Shown here in pieces: positions 22,628 to 35,050 of a DNA stretch of 64,000 bases. Both the position numbers and the translations under genes were made by a program. Position 1 is the stretch's first letter. The number at the start of each line of letters is the position of its first letter. Where the stretch lies: contig SSNP01000041.1 of NCBI GenBank assembly GCA_006937955.1, positions 696,283-760,282 of the forward strand, read 5' to 3'. Origin of the DNA: Pachypanchax playfairii (Eukaryota; Chordata; Actinopteri; Cyprinodontiformes; Aplocheilidae). The notes below the pieces were generated by a model, which saw only the letters and a list, made by a program, of their open reading frames with translations, searched no databases and was not told the DNA's origin.

Positions 22628-25220
22628 ATGGAAAAATTTGAGGGCTACATTTTCACAGCTCTCTGCAGCACCAACTTCTTGATATCTTGCCTGGTGTTTT
22701 CTAAAATCACAAGGGAGCAAAGGGAGCCGTACATGGACGAGATCTTTCACATTCCGCAGGCTCAAAAATATTGTGGTGGAGAATTTAACAAGGTAAAGTC
22801 TTGTTTGTTTGTTTGTATGTGTGTGTTTCCATGGTTCTCTGACGGATTAAGATCAGACAACATCTGGACTGTGGCAGATGTTGGAGGGTTTAATCTCCAT
22901 ACTGAACATGTAGTCCCTCATTAACATGGACTTTCAGTGAGAAAAATAAATGTAGTTTATTTTTATGAACCAGAACATTTTAGGTTTTTATTTATTTGTT
23001 TGTTCGTTTGCTCATATGAGCTTAAAAATGATTTAATATTATTGGTTTATATTCAAACTTTCCATATTCCCATAAAGCTTATTGCTGATGATCATCCATC
23101 CATCTCTGTATATCCCTTGGGTCTGCTCAGGGGTCGCCTCCCAGTGGGACGTGTCTGGAAAACCTCCGTGGGGAGGCGACCATGAGTCCTGAACCACCCC
23201 TGCTGACACCTTTCAACGAGGAGGAGCAGCGGCTCTACCTTAAGCTCCTCCTCAACTTATCTCTAAGTCTGAGCCCGGCCGCCTACAGTGGAAGCTAATT
23301 TCAGCCGCTTGTATCTAGGATCCGGTTCTTTTGGTCAGGATCCAAGTCTCATGACCAGGTGAAGGTCAAAATGTAGATGACGGAAGTGCTCATAAAAATC
23401 TGAACTGAACTACTGAATTACTTTGCAGCTACATTGTACATTTGTCTCATGTCATATTTAATTTTATACCAGATAAAGTTGAATATCTGACTTGAGATCA
23501 TCATCTCATCAGAACTGAGGACCTGCTGTAATCTCCTTCTGTCTTTGGCACAAATACAAGTACCATCCTCTTTTAGGTCCCGGGACATTCTGGTTCCCAT
23601 GAGGTGGACTGTGTCTATAAAGGAAAATAACAAAAAGATAAAAACGAACCAAAACAGAGATTAAATATAGATGCTAAAGGATACAAATATGCTAAAGATA
23701 CAACAAAAGACATGATCAGTACAAATTTGTGTAAAAGGCTGTTTGTGCCTCAGTTTATTGGCTGTAATTACACTGATCTGGTCGGTGTGACCCAGCATGA
23801 CCTCAGGACGAGCAAAAGCACATGATCACTCGATCTGAAACATTCTGGAAGGTTCACAAACAAAGAAAAACACCTTATTTTCCTTCCAATAGTGGGATCC
23901 TATGATCACGACCCTCCCTGGCCTTTACCTCGCCTCTGTGGGCATCATCAAGCCAGTGGTATGGCTCGCTGACCTGACGGGTGACGTGGTGTGCTCCACC
24001 GCCATGCTGCGCTTCATCAACCTGCTCTTCAACTGTGGTAACCTCTACCTGATCTACCTGCTCATCTGCAAGCTGCACCTCAGGGAGAAGGTAAAGACCA
24101 GATGATGAGGATAAACACGGGTTTGTTGTTATCTAATGTTTTTTATCTTTTCTTCCAGACACGAACAACCTCTCGTCGTGTCCTGTCAGCTCTGTCCCTG
24201 TCTACCTTCCCCGTACTCTACTTCTTCAACTTCCTCTACTACACAGACGCCGGCTCCACCTTCTTCGTCCTTTTCACCTACCTCATGACGCTCTACGGCT
24301 GCCACAAGGCCTCGGCGCTCCTCGGCGTCTGCTCCGTGCTCTTCCGCCAGACCAACATCATTTGGGTGGCTTTCTGCGCGGGCACTGTGGTAGCCGCCAA
24401 GATGGACGAGTTCTGGAGGACGGAGCACACTAAAAAGAGAGATGAGAAGTCTCCGCCCTCGCAGGTCCCTCTGTCATTTAGCGGAGCGAGGAAAGTGATC
24501 TTTTTCTCCCTGGAGTTCTTCACCTCTCTCAGTCACCTGAAGGTGCTTCTGCTGGTGGTCTGGCCGTACGCCGCGGTGGCTGTAGGTTTCCTCACGTTTG
24601 TGATATTGAATGACGGGATCGTGGTTGGAGACAGGACGAGTCATGAAGCCTGTCTCAACTTCCCTCAGCTCTTCTACTTCTTCTCCTTCTCCATCTTCTT
24701 CTCGCTCCCCGTCTCTCTGTGTTACCACCGTGTCCTCCGTTTCCTCCAGGCTCTTAAAAAACAGCCTTTCTTCTTCCTCCTCGTCATCGTCATCTCTGTG
24801 CTCCTTGTGTGGAAGTTCACTTTCGTCCACAGGTACCTCCTGGCAGATAACCGCCACTTCCCCTTCTACGTCTGGAAAAAGGTCTTCCAGAGGCACGAGC
24901 TGGTGCGCTTCCTCCTCGTCCCCGCGTACGTCTTCGCGGGATGGACCTTCTTGGACGCCTTTAAATCGCGCTCGCTCTTCTGGACTCTGGCTTACCTGGC
25001 TTGCCTCGCGGCCTCCACAGTCCCCCAGAAGCTGCTGGAGTTCAGGTACTTCATCATTCCGTACCTGATGTACCGCCTGCACATGCCCCTCCCCCCTCTC
25101 CCCAGACTCGTCGCCGAGTTCCTGCTCTACACGGCCGTAAACGCCGCCACCATTTACATTTTCATCACCAAGACGTTCCACTGGCCAGACAGCGCGGCCA
25201 CGCAGAGGTTCATGTGGTGA
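22628..25220 (+). CDS. alg10: Alpha-1,2-glucosyltransferase Alg10, complete
   Basis: This ER-membrane glycosyltransferase adds the third and last glucose to the dolichol-linked N-glycan precursor, using dolichyl-phosphate glucose. Three exons join in frame: 22628-22792, 23893-24090 and 24159-25220 (55+66+353 = 474 aa; human ALG10 is 473). The family signature EPYMDEIFHIPQAQKYC is at residues 33-49. Exon 2 carries ITTLPGLYLASVG, and exon 3 begins TRTTSRRVLSALSLSTFP. About a dozen hydrophobic membrane segments follow, with FRQTNIIWVAF, HRYLLADNRHFPFYVWKK and LEFRYFIIPY typical of ALG10. Exon 3 is GC-rich, giving a long antisense open frame (24474-25238 minus) that is only a shadow. Intron 1 contains a dispersed repeat. 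It diverges from tprkb. Confidence 0.96.
23085..23385 (+). repeat. Teleost dispersed repeat in alg10 intron 1
   Basis: A GC-richer block with phrases such as GGTCGCCTCCCAGTGGGACG, CGAGGAGGAGCAGCGGCTCT and TTTCAGCCGCTTGTAT. I recognise these from a very common, decayed interspersed repeat of teleost genomes. The family name is not certain. Confidence 0.55.
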
Positions 25221-26073
25221 ACATGTGACCCGTTCCAAAAATCTGTCATTTCAATCCAAAATTCCAAAGTGGAAAATAGAAATTTCTATTTATTCTGATC
25301 AATAACAAATAATAGATTTATAAAACTACTGATTCTGGTTACACAGCGCTGTAAATATGCTCATTGTAGCTTTTTGGAAACATCTTCATTGGAATTTACG
25401 ACTTTTTTTAAACTATAATTGTAAAAAGACCAAAAATAATCATAGCCATACCGTAAACTTCAGAATTCTTTTGGATTTTTTTGCCACTGAAGAACATCGA
25501 TGGACAAAAACAAACGAGACTGTGATGATTCATTAAAGCAGTTCTTTCATTTCCAACACTAATAGTTGGAGGAGCCACAAGGAGTCACTGCAACACAGTT
25601 CTTAGTGGTTTTTTTCTATTTGTGGATAAAAATATTCAATTTTTTGACTCTGATGTTCTCGTGTGGATAACGTAGCTGTTCTTTTCCAACTCAGATGAGA
25701 TATTATCAGTTCGTCTTTGGTCTGCTGTCGTCTTTTTGGGGGATTTGGGATGAAATTTAGTCCGTTTATTCTAGATTCTGTTGTTTACCTTCGTTGATTA
25801 GTTTGTTTCATGTGTCTGAGTTGTACGTTCTATTGTTCTGGTGGAGAAGGTGCATTTATTTGATGATTAAGTATATTTTCCGAAGCAAATTGATCATTTG
25901 AGTGTTTTGGTTTTCAAAAAAAAAAAAACACGACAGCTTGTAAACTGGTGACATGAAAATCTTACATTTTCAGCCTTTGTTTAAATCCTCATTGTTGCAT
26001 TGTTACTTTCTGGTACTTTTTGTGTGTATTTGTGTCTCATTTGACTGTAAGTGTTGATAAAACTTTGAATAAA
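25221..26073 (+). other. alg10: alg10 3'UTR with poly(A) signal
   Basis: AT-rich, non-coding sequence downstream of the alg10 stop. A canonical AATAAA at 26068-26073, followed by TG/T-rich DNA, is a plausible main poly(A) signal, giving a 3'UTR of about 850 nt. Confidence 0.5.
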
Positions 26074-26289
26074 TTGTCTTGTAACATAGTCTCAACTTTT
26101 ACACACATGTTGGTGTGCGACTGATTCCATATTGATTCTTGACTTCAGAGTCTGTAACTAAACTCTTTTAGTTTAATGCTCCCATTCAACAGTCTAACTT
26201 AGCCACTAGGTGGCGCCATAATACAAAGTTAAGAGCTTTTTGGAATTCAGTATAAAGTCAGTCATTCTCTGTACCTGCTCGCTCCTGTT

Positions 26290-26576
26290 CAGTGTCGACG
26301 GGGAGCTGGTGTCTATTTCCAGGTGTCATTGGGTGAGAGGCGGGGCTACACCTGGACAGGTCGCCAGTCCATCACAGGGCCACATAAAGACAGCTGCACA
26401 CATGGACACCTTTAAAGTTACCAATTCACCTAAAGCAGGTTTTTGATCCCCGAGGAAACCCAAACATGCACGTGAAAAACATACAAACTCCATGCAGAAA
26501 GTTCCAGGCCTGGTTTCAAACGCAGAACCTTCTTTGTGGAAGGCAACAGTGCTAAAGCACTTCACCGTGCAGTCCA
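26290..26576 (-). mobile_element. tRNA-derived SINE (degenerate)
   Basis: Read on the minus strand from 26576 the element starts GCACGGTGAAGTGCTTTAGC (decayed A box), then TCTGCGTTTGAAACCAGG (decayed B box). A body common to fish SINEs follows, seen on the plus strand as TGGGTGAGAGGCGGGGCTAC, CACCTGGACAGGTCGCCAGT and CCATCACAGGGCCACATAAA. It belongs to a very abundant teleost family and is old, with substitutions in both promoter boxes. Confidence 0.7.
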
Positions 26577-26805
26577 GTAATGATCACGAGACCAGCTGAT
26601 CAAATCAAAATGAGATGTTTAAATACTTCTCTGATGTCACTGAGCCTGAAGACATGAGACCAACTCCCCATCTTTTTTTCTTATTAGTCAGTTTTAATTT
26701 AAGGAAGGATAAAAGCACAAATGAGGTTTCTTGGAATTAGGGAAAAATTACAGCTTGAGAGGGAAGCAGTTTGATGATTTAAGTACTTGTTTTCTTTCCT
26801 GGTGA

Positions 26806-27424
26806 CATACGGTTCCTTCTCGTACTGTGAAGAACGTCTCATTAGTAAACCAGTGAAATTAGAAGATCCTAAAGACGAAGAGTCGAAGAATCCTGGTGAA
26901 GAAGAAGCTGAGCTGAAAAAGGTCTAATTTTTCTGTTCCGTCTACAATTCAACCCTCATACATGGACATAAAATTTAAATTATTTAAATGAGTTATCATC
27001 TTAATGAATTGATGTGGAAGTTAGACTGACTACACAATGCAATACACTTGTTTACTCTGGTCAAGACAAACTCCCAGAACACATGTTCTAATTAATGTTT
27101 CTTAGTCCCACAGCTCGTTGTGTTGGCTTGTTTCCAGGGTGGAAGAAGTCAACGACAATCTTTCTGCTCTGCCTCGAGGTCTTAAAGGTGTGCAGGTCAT
27201 GAAACGAGGGCAGACTGAAGCCAGTCACCTTCTCAGCAGAACTGATGACCCGCTGCAGTCTCCCTTTGTCTTCGGCAGCAGTGTACTGTGGCAGCAGACC
27301 ATGATGGAAGAGGTGGGGGTGGATTCAGTGTCTGATGAATAAAAATGCACCATCATTGACTCTGTGCAGGTTGAGCTGCTGCTGCAGAGGTTCATCGTCC
27401 TCTCTGCTGTCTTGATAAGGGAGG
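26806..27424 (+). other. Unassigned coding-like segments
   Basis: Three short open segments are flanked by splice-like signals: 26806-26920, 27136-27310 (ending at GAAGAG|GTGGGG, reading DDPLQSPFVFGSSVLW) and 27371-27423 (VELLLQRFIVLSAVLIRE, then GTAATA). The last two join in frame. The first has a poor donor and its phase does not fit the second. The product is not recognised. It may be a small gene, exons of a lineage-specific gene, or chance. Confidence 0.2.
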
Positions 27425-27845
27425 TAATATTTAGACCCCATTTGGGTCCTGGGAAGGATTTCACAGTCTCCACAGAGACGTTAACGTCGATAATGGGGAC
27501 TTATAGGGCTTGAAGCCTTAAAACGTCATTAAGTTTTAGGTTATTGTCTCTTCTACAGGATGCTAGATTTGCAAAGTCCCATCCTCAGTAAACATCAGCA
27601 GTTTGACAGACTAGAGATGTTGTTTCTACCTACCACCACTAGATGGTAGTAACGCATGAAATATGGTTAGTATGCTGGTAAAGAGAGTATATTTATAAAT
27701 AGATAGAGAGAGAAGCCGAGTCTTTCCCTGTTCAGTTTTTTTAAATAAGTACGAATAAAACATTTTAAAAAAAATATATTCTGTGTCACCTGAACATGAA
27801 GGGACAGATAGAAATAGTTACATGTAAGAAGTTTTGTTCTGAATT

Positions 27846-27901
27846 TGGATGGATGGATGGATGGATGGATGGATGGATGGATGGATGGATGGATGGATGG
27901 A
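27846..27901. repeat. (TGGA)14 microsatellite
   Basis: Fourteen perfect tetranucleotide units. It translates as the spurious IHPSIHPS tract in the minus-strand open frame here. Confidence 0.97.
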
Positions 27902-29495
27902 CTGACTGACGAAACAAACTCAAGTAACTCAATCATTTAAGGATCATAAAGCAACACTCAGCTGCTATAAGATAAAATACCTCTTTTGTCCTGGTATTTC
28001 TCTACACACTCCCTGTGGGTACATTCTGCAGCACAGTATTTTCTGCTGATCCAATTAAGCAGATCTGTCGGCTTTTTTATAGCCATGACTTCACACTTAC
28101 TTAATTAGTTCCCTTGAATCCACATTCGGATTTATTACTCTGCAGAAAATGTCACACACCTTGACGCAGCACAAGTTTAGAGAACAGCATGAGCACCGAC
28201 TAAAGAAGCAACAGACAGTCTGAAACAAAGTTTTAAAAAATCTGAAGACTAAGAACAAGCCAAAAAATAATTATATATATGCACTCTGGTAGAAAATCTA
28301 AGTACTACAGATAGGAAGTGCCAATTTTAGTAATATTATAATTTAATCCTAAAACATCTAAATTGTCTACATATTAAAATGTTAGTACCCAATAAAACAC
28401 TCAAATAAATCTATAATATAAATGTAATTTGTAATACCTGCACATATGCTTTTTCTGTCAGTATTAAAAGTTGATCTTTTTCCTGTGAGTTTAAGCTGAT
28501 CACCATGAACGAGTGTTGTGCATGAGCAGACTGTATGTGTGGAGTCAGCAGAGCGTTGCTGTAGTCGTGGCTTCGTCAGATTATTCTCTAACTTCTCTCG
28601 ACAGCATCGACCCTTTCACTGCACATCAGTCAGCCTCCTACTCAAACGTCAGGACACATACATGTAATCCACATGTCCGGGTACACATAGCCGTGCACAT
28701 TTTCACATATGGCTGAAGAGACCACAAAACCAAAAAATAACGAGAGGAAGAAACTCTGAATGTAAGCATCAAGTTTTCACCGAATTCCCCTGTGAGCCAT
28801 TAGCAACTCTTACACTCACACACGAGACAAAAGTACCCAGAGTACCACATTCGTCTGCATCTCAGAGTATAATGCATTACCAGCTGAAGTAGAAACATAC
28901 AGCTGCACCAAGAAGCACAGGAACAGCTGTAATGCATCATATATAAGGTCAGATAAGGGAGAGTCTCATGAGTTGAGCTGATGGAGATTCAAAAAAATTA
29001 ATTCAAAGAAGGAGTCTGTTTGGTCTCATCTAACTCCGATTGTTGTTTATAGACTAATTAATCTCTTGAAACTATAATCTGATTTATTCAAAATAACCAA
29101 ACAAGAAAGAGAAATAATAATTTAAAAAAACACAATCTGCCAAATTTTAAGTTTTTCACCAATTAGCTCCAGATCATAACTTAATTATCACATAACTGTG
29201 AGACATCGAGCTACTTAATTATAATATCAAAGTAAATTCTTGATATAGTTTGGCTGGAATCTGTTTTTTTTTTCTTTATAATTTAATTGAATTTTTTGTG
29301 CAGAAATTCAACAGCATGAAACGAGCCGGTCAATAAGGAAACAGATGGAGCAGCAAAGGAGACCATATGTTACTGGGACAAAGAAAGGAAAATCAAATCA
29401 ATTCAATCTCTACCTCTTTAAAAGGATCAGCATTTTCCTTCAAAACCTGCCGTGTTCAAACCGATATGTTTATATATATATGTACGTGTTAATGT
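27902..29495. other. Intergenic, no feature recognised
   Basis: AT-rich DNA between alg10 and cpne8. Short open frames here show no recognisable domain and no coding bias. Confidence 0.5.
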
Positions 29496-30335
29496 TTAAA
29501 GAGGCCATTTCATACAAATTTCAGGACTTTGTGGTTATTTCTTAAGTATTAACCTGTAATATGAAACATTTTATATCTAAAACATATGGTGCGTTCACAC
29601 CGGCCGCTTTGTAAACGTCAAGCACCGTGCACAACGCTTCAAGTTTGAAGCTCGTAACGCCTGCCAGTTAGAATACATAGGCTTTGAAGCTTTTAACGCC
29701 TGACCAATAAAAAGATTGCGTAGGCGGGGCTTCCTTTGTTATCGGATGTTCTGAGCTATGGCGGATCATATAGAGAGAGTGGCTTGGGTTTATTTACTCC
29801 GTTTGTGGATACACCCCATTCTTCAGATGTGTTCTGAGTTTGGGGAGTTAAAGCATTTGCTCCAGGAGCTACATATGGATGAGGTTTGCTTCCAGCGCTA
29901 CTGCCGTCTGTCCCACGCCCTGTTTGACGACTTCCTGCTTCATTCAGGTACGTCACTACGATGAGACACTCTGATTGGTTGACATGCCGCTTCAAGAGCG
30001 TCAAGACCATTTCAAGCTTCAACGCGTGAAAAGCTTGAAAAGCTTTGAAAGTTGACGCTGCTAACGCTCACAAAGCAACGCAGAGACTCTGACACTCCTC
30101 TGACGGACTCCACCATAGACTTAACATGTAAACTTGACGTTTCTGATGACGGTTGGGCTGGTGTGAACGCACTATTAGGAAACACTGATTAACAGACCTT
30201 TCAATCTGTCTGCGTCAAAAAATTGGCTGTTTCCATCAGGCTTCGAGCAGCAGCTCGTTCATATTCACTATTTGAATTTGCTGGGCTCAGATTGGCTAAC
30301 AAACTAGCCTATGAGAGCAAAGTATACTGTTTAAG
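29496..30335 (-). repeat. Dispersed TIR repeat (family A), interrupted copy
   Basis: 29496-29587 and 30173-30335 match, in inverted orientation, the right half of the element at 46192-46775, including the terminal TTAAAGAGG. The match is broken exactly where the Harbinger-like MITE at 29588-30172 is inserted. Similarity ends near 30335, so this copy is truncated. Confidence 0.8.
29588..30172 (+). mobile_element. Harbinger-like MITE, 585 bp
   Basis: The ends are inverted: left GGTGCGTTCACACCGGCC, right GGTTGGGCTGGTGTGAACGCAC. TAT flanks both sides (29585-29587 and 30173-30175), a 3-bp duplication like that of PIF/Harbinger elements. An internal frame 29758-29964 contains VCFQRYCRLSHALFDDFLL, resembling the N-terminal part of PIF/Harbinger (HARBI1-type) transposases. 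It is followed by degenerate sequence, so this is a deletion derivative of an autonomous element. Confidence 0.75.
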
Positions 30336-30413
30336 ACCTAAAAATGGTGGCACAAAGGAAGACGAGGATAAAACAGTGAGAAACAGAACGTGGGGGGTGG
30401 GGGGGGGGGGGGG

Positions 30414-30423
30414 NNNNNNNNNN
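30414..30423. other. Assembly gap (10 N) in a poly-G tract
   Basis: Ten N flanked on both sides by G runs (30392-30413 and 30424-30435). The real length of the G tract is unknown. Confidence 0.95.
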
Positions 30424-30435
30424 GGGGGGGGGGGG

Positions 30436-33400
30436 TGGTGTGATTATGAGAATGAGAAGCAGGTGGCTGATTAACAGATTCAGGACAGGTGTGGACAATA
30501 TATTTAAAGAGGAAACAGTTGAAAAAATAAAGATAAAAGACTATCTAGTCTGTGTCTGATCTGTTAGCACCAATGAAAACAATTACTGCTCTTATTTGAA
30601 AATGTGCTATTTCAGTCGAAGCGGTGGGAGTTCAAGTGGGCGGGGTGGTCAAAACATGTGTTTAGTTTTATTAGAGCGACACAATAATTACACAACACGC
30701 CCACGTTCATATTGGTGGAGAGCTGTCTGAGAAGCTGACGTCTTGTGAGGGGTGCGTGGGAACGCGTTTGGTGGTCTTCGAAGGGCTGAAATGTCACGTT
30801 TAGGGTTGTTTATTTAAATCGCATGAGGGTTGTTCGAAGCACCTGACTTTTTTTCTGTTTTTCTATATTTCTGAGAAATATGAAATTGAAGCTCCGTCTA
30901 CAGGTTGCTAAGCTACGGACCGTGTCAGGAAGTGACAAGTGAACATAATTACGACCCTGCCTGACAGACATGGAGCACAGTGTTCATTAGGCTTACACAA
31001 AGATTAAGACATCAAGTCTTCTGAAATGATCAAATCTTGACACGAGCTATTTGCATCAACTTATAAGCTAGTGAAATAATACTTTCAGGGTTAAAATGCA
31101 AAAAAAATTGAATCATTTTTTTAGCACAGGTGTTCAAATAATTTAATGCAAAAGCTCTTTGTTGACATTTTCTTGAATTTTTGGGTAAAATTCCACATTT
31201 TATTTAACTTCTGGAATGTTGAAATAAAGGTTTTATCCTTTGATATCTTGACACGCTGCTGCTGTTTTTAAACTGCCTCTCCGCTGGCTTTGATAGACAG
31301 ATATTTGCACCTTTTCATCTTTCGGCCTCTTTTCCACCCTCAATCAATCATCTCTCCCCTCTACCTCAGGAGGTGCTGAGGATAAAAAAGCTTCACATGT
31401 CATGTTTGAACAACCCAGAAACTAATTTCAATTTAAAATAAATGAAACAGATTAAAAAATATTACATTTCCAAACATAATTCTATATTTTCCATTTCGGA
31501 ATGCTGATTTTTCGATTTTTTTTTTCTTTCCCAAGGCCAAACGTTTGTTAATCGATAAAGTTTTTTCATTTAATTTAAACCCAGCTGGAGTTTTAATGTG
31601 TAATTCTTCCTTTTTTCTCCTAATGCAAATGTCAAGCAGCCAAAGTCACACCAGTCCCTCTTAGATCAAACTGAGCAATCAGCTGATGGTTTTTGTCCTC
31701 AACAGGCAGGTGGTGTGAACTTTTTGCAGAGTGGTTTATAAATCGATCACACGGGATTTAATTCAACCAGTCATTTTATTAACAAGTGAAAGGAGAACTT
31801 ATTAATGTTTTCCAGGAAAAAAAACAAAACATGATTCTACCTTTAAAACCTTTAACCTTAAACTGTGGAATTTTTCTGTATTTTATCTTCTCTATATTAT
31901 AACCTTATTTAGGGGAGAGGGGGGTGTAAATCCACAATTTTCAGTCCACACATGAAGCTCACTAATAGCATTATTTTGCACAAACTGATTTGCACGGAGC
32001 TATTATTAGTGAAATGCTGCCACGTTGTCAGTGCATGGCTTTCTTCTTTTTATTGACAAGATAAGCTCTTTAACTGTAAGAAATGTTCAATAAATCTTCC
32101 CTCCTGAATGTATCATCTGGTTGCTGTTAACATTTTTTTTTTTGGGGGGGGGGTGTTTAATTCTGTGCAATATGTACAGATGCTCTGCCTTTCTTTTATG
32201 CAACATTTGACAGCTATTATGTAACTGTTGACAAAGTAACAGATCTAATGAGGACACCTAGCCAACACACAATGTGACAAATCAGGCTTGTTATCAAGCT
32301 GCAAGCAAATGCAAGGTGAGTGGGAGTTTGAAGAAATAATAGGACCTTCAGGCATATGGCAATAGAAAACTAAGATAGTTACCATGTAAACAACAGCTCA
32401 TGTGAACGGATGAATGTAGGAGTGGTGAGTATCATTAATTGGATGAAATGAGTATAAAGTTTGACAGTATGATTTGCCAAGTCAGCAGTTTCAAATTGCA
32501 ATTAAAGGTGAGAAAATAGTCAGTACTTGAGTCTATTTATTTATTTATTTAATTGTTAATATATCCCTGAAGCAATAAAGTTTACATAAAGGTGACAATT
32601 CAAATGGTTGGTAGTGGTAAAATGAAGAAGAATTCAGTGAATAACATGAAGATAAAGAAGAATTTTTACTTTATCCAAAGGAATTAAAGAAGAAAACATT
32701 TTTTTTTTGTACGTGTTAAAAGAAATAATTTTTTAAATCATCTTACCAGTCATGCTGTGAGCACACTGAAGATATCATCCACTGTCAAAGGAGGAAAATT
32801 TACACCACAGATTTTATTAAAAAGTTGGCAGCAGCCTCCAGGTCTGAAAAGTAAAGCCAATGTACTATAGACTCTTTAAAAAAATGCAATATTTCACACC
32901 AACAATGGATTTTTTCCCTTTCAAGGTTAACAATTTTACTTATTTGATATTTTATCTCAAATAAAACCATCACTATTCATTTTATTATTACTGATTTGAA
33001 TATTTCAATAAAACAGCTACAACTAAAATGTCCAAATTAAATATCTTACTTTCAATATTTGATTTTAGTTTGAGCTAATATTATTTTACACTATTTTCTG
33101 CACATTTTTGTCAGCTGTTTCTGTGTCCTTATGCACTCTGGCTAATGGAAGCTGTTTTTTAAATGTGCTTTGTTGGAGATTTTAAGGTTTTACGATGTTG
33201 GTAAAAAGTCACAGGTCATGTTGCAGGAGTTAGTGATCTAAATTTGCCCTGACTTGTATAAACACTTCTCTCTTTAGCTTAGAAACCAGTTGGTTTACGA
33301 CTTGTTCCTGTTGTTTATCCACAGGTGTGGTTGTTTATTCCGCTCTGACTTCATTATCTGACCCACACTTGTTTCCCTCCTTTGCTCCATCCAGATGGGA

Positions 33401-35050
33401 GGTGTCTTTGTGAATAAAAAGGCAATGCAGAGGTGAACACATCAGAATCGTCTCAACACCTCGGTTGGGGCATTCTCCTTTGCAAAGCTCACTGAAACCG
33501 TACCTCTGTGTCTGACTGATGGTCTTTTTAATAGTAATTTAACTTAGGGGTATTAAAATATCCTGACATGCTTCATAAATTCAATTTGATTGGATAAAAG
33601 ACACCTTTTAATTGACACGCTAACCAATTGAACATTTGTTTGTCTCAGAAGAATTTCTATATATTTGAATATACAAACTGATAATGTTGTTGTCATGATC
33701 CTGTGGTTTACATTCTGGTTTCTACACATCAGCTGTAATCATGTTCTTCTCCCTCACCTGTTCTGACCTAATCAGACTGATACCGTTCACCTGTTGGTTT
33801 TGCTACATTAGCTCTCCTCAGTTTTTGTGCCAGAATGTTTGTTAGCCTTCGCAGCAACTTTCCAGCGCTACAGTCAAGCCTTGTTTTAATTCTGAAAGTG
33901 TGAACCAGACCTGCTTCCATTTGGCCACCATGTCTTTGCCCGTCCCTTTTGGATTGGATATCTTTTTGCATTACTGTATATTGGATCATACTCTGTTCTA
34001 TGACCACGTCAAACCTGTTTCTCTGTCTGTAGGTTTGTCTAGTCTGACACCACTGAGATTTTGACCAACACCCATTCACTTTTTTTTTGGATTGGATGTT
34101 TTATTGGATTTAAACTCAGTTAGTTTAGTTGATTTTTTGGTTTTTGACCCTGGTTTGTTTTTCAGATTTATTCTCTCTGCACTGCACCGGAAGAGGCTCT
34201 TATCATTGTTTATGTTGTCCTACTCAATGTATTTTCCTTATAATCTAATATTTTAAATCTTCTTCCTATGCATTCGAGTTCAGCCTTGAAAACAAACAGC
34301 TGTGAGTGATTTTTACCACATGTAAAATAATGAAAACTGATAACTACAGAAAGCCACTTCAGAAAATTCAAATTGTTTAACAGTCAGTTTTACCAATAGT
34401 TGCTAGAGTTTATAATAGCTAAGAAGATTAAAAAAGTTAGAGGTTTTTTTTTTGTTGTAAATAACCCAAACACAACTTTTGGCTTAAGTTTCAAGGAAAC
34501 TTCAATTTTTATGCAAAATAACTTTGTAAGCAACAACTATGCAAAACAAGCTAGAGAAACCAGAAAATAATTTTAGTACCTGTTAAAAATTCATCCTGAG
34601 CCTAATGTTTCTGTTTTGGCTGGACTGGAATGCACGCAAAGTCCCAGGTGATGTTTTAAAAGGTTTGTTGAACAACAGAGTTGTAGATCTCAGTGCCGGA
34701 CCGTAAAGAACATGTCAGACTGTGACAGAGAGAGGTTAGGGTTAGTAACTTAACAGATCTTTAGGTGACAGAATAACTACTGTGAATAATCCTTACCATC
34801 CAATAATCCAAACAAATCAAAGTCCAGTAATTGTTGTTGAAAATAAGACAGAGGTCAGAACTCCTATGAGCAAGAACAATGACAGACTTGCAAACAGGGG
34901 GAACCGACTGAAGGTGTCGGTGCAGTATATAAACATGCCACAATCCAGAAATCCAAAAGATCAATCCTTAAATCCAAAAGGGAGCAGAGACATGGTCAGT
35001 AGTCAGAAACAGGTCAGTGTGCTCGGAGAAAACAGGTTACTTGAACAAAA
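30436..35050. other. Intergenic, AT-rich, no gene recognised
   Basis: No coding exon, RNA gene or clear full-length transposon was recognised. There is a T-run followed by a G-run at about 32138-32155 and a TTTA-type stretch near 32534-32549. Confidence 0.45.

Noticed and set aside
24474..25238. 254-aa minus-strand open frame
   Set aside because: It is the antisense of the GC-rich alg10 exon 3, with low-complexity Glu/Val/Arg content and no domain; the plus strand is clearly the gene.
27846..27901. CRISPR-like or regularly spaced repeats
   Set aside because: It is a simple tetranucleotide microsatellite in a vertebrate genome; no spacer structure exists anywhere in the window.
27667..27936. 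89-aa frame with IHPSIHPS repeats
   Set aside because: It is a translation of the (TGGA)n microsatellite.
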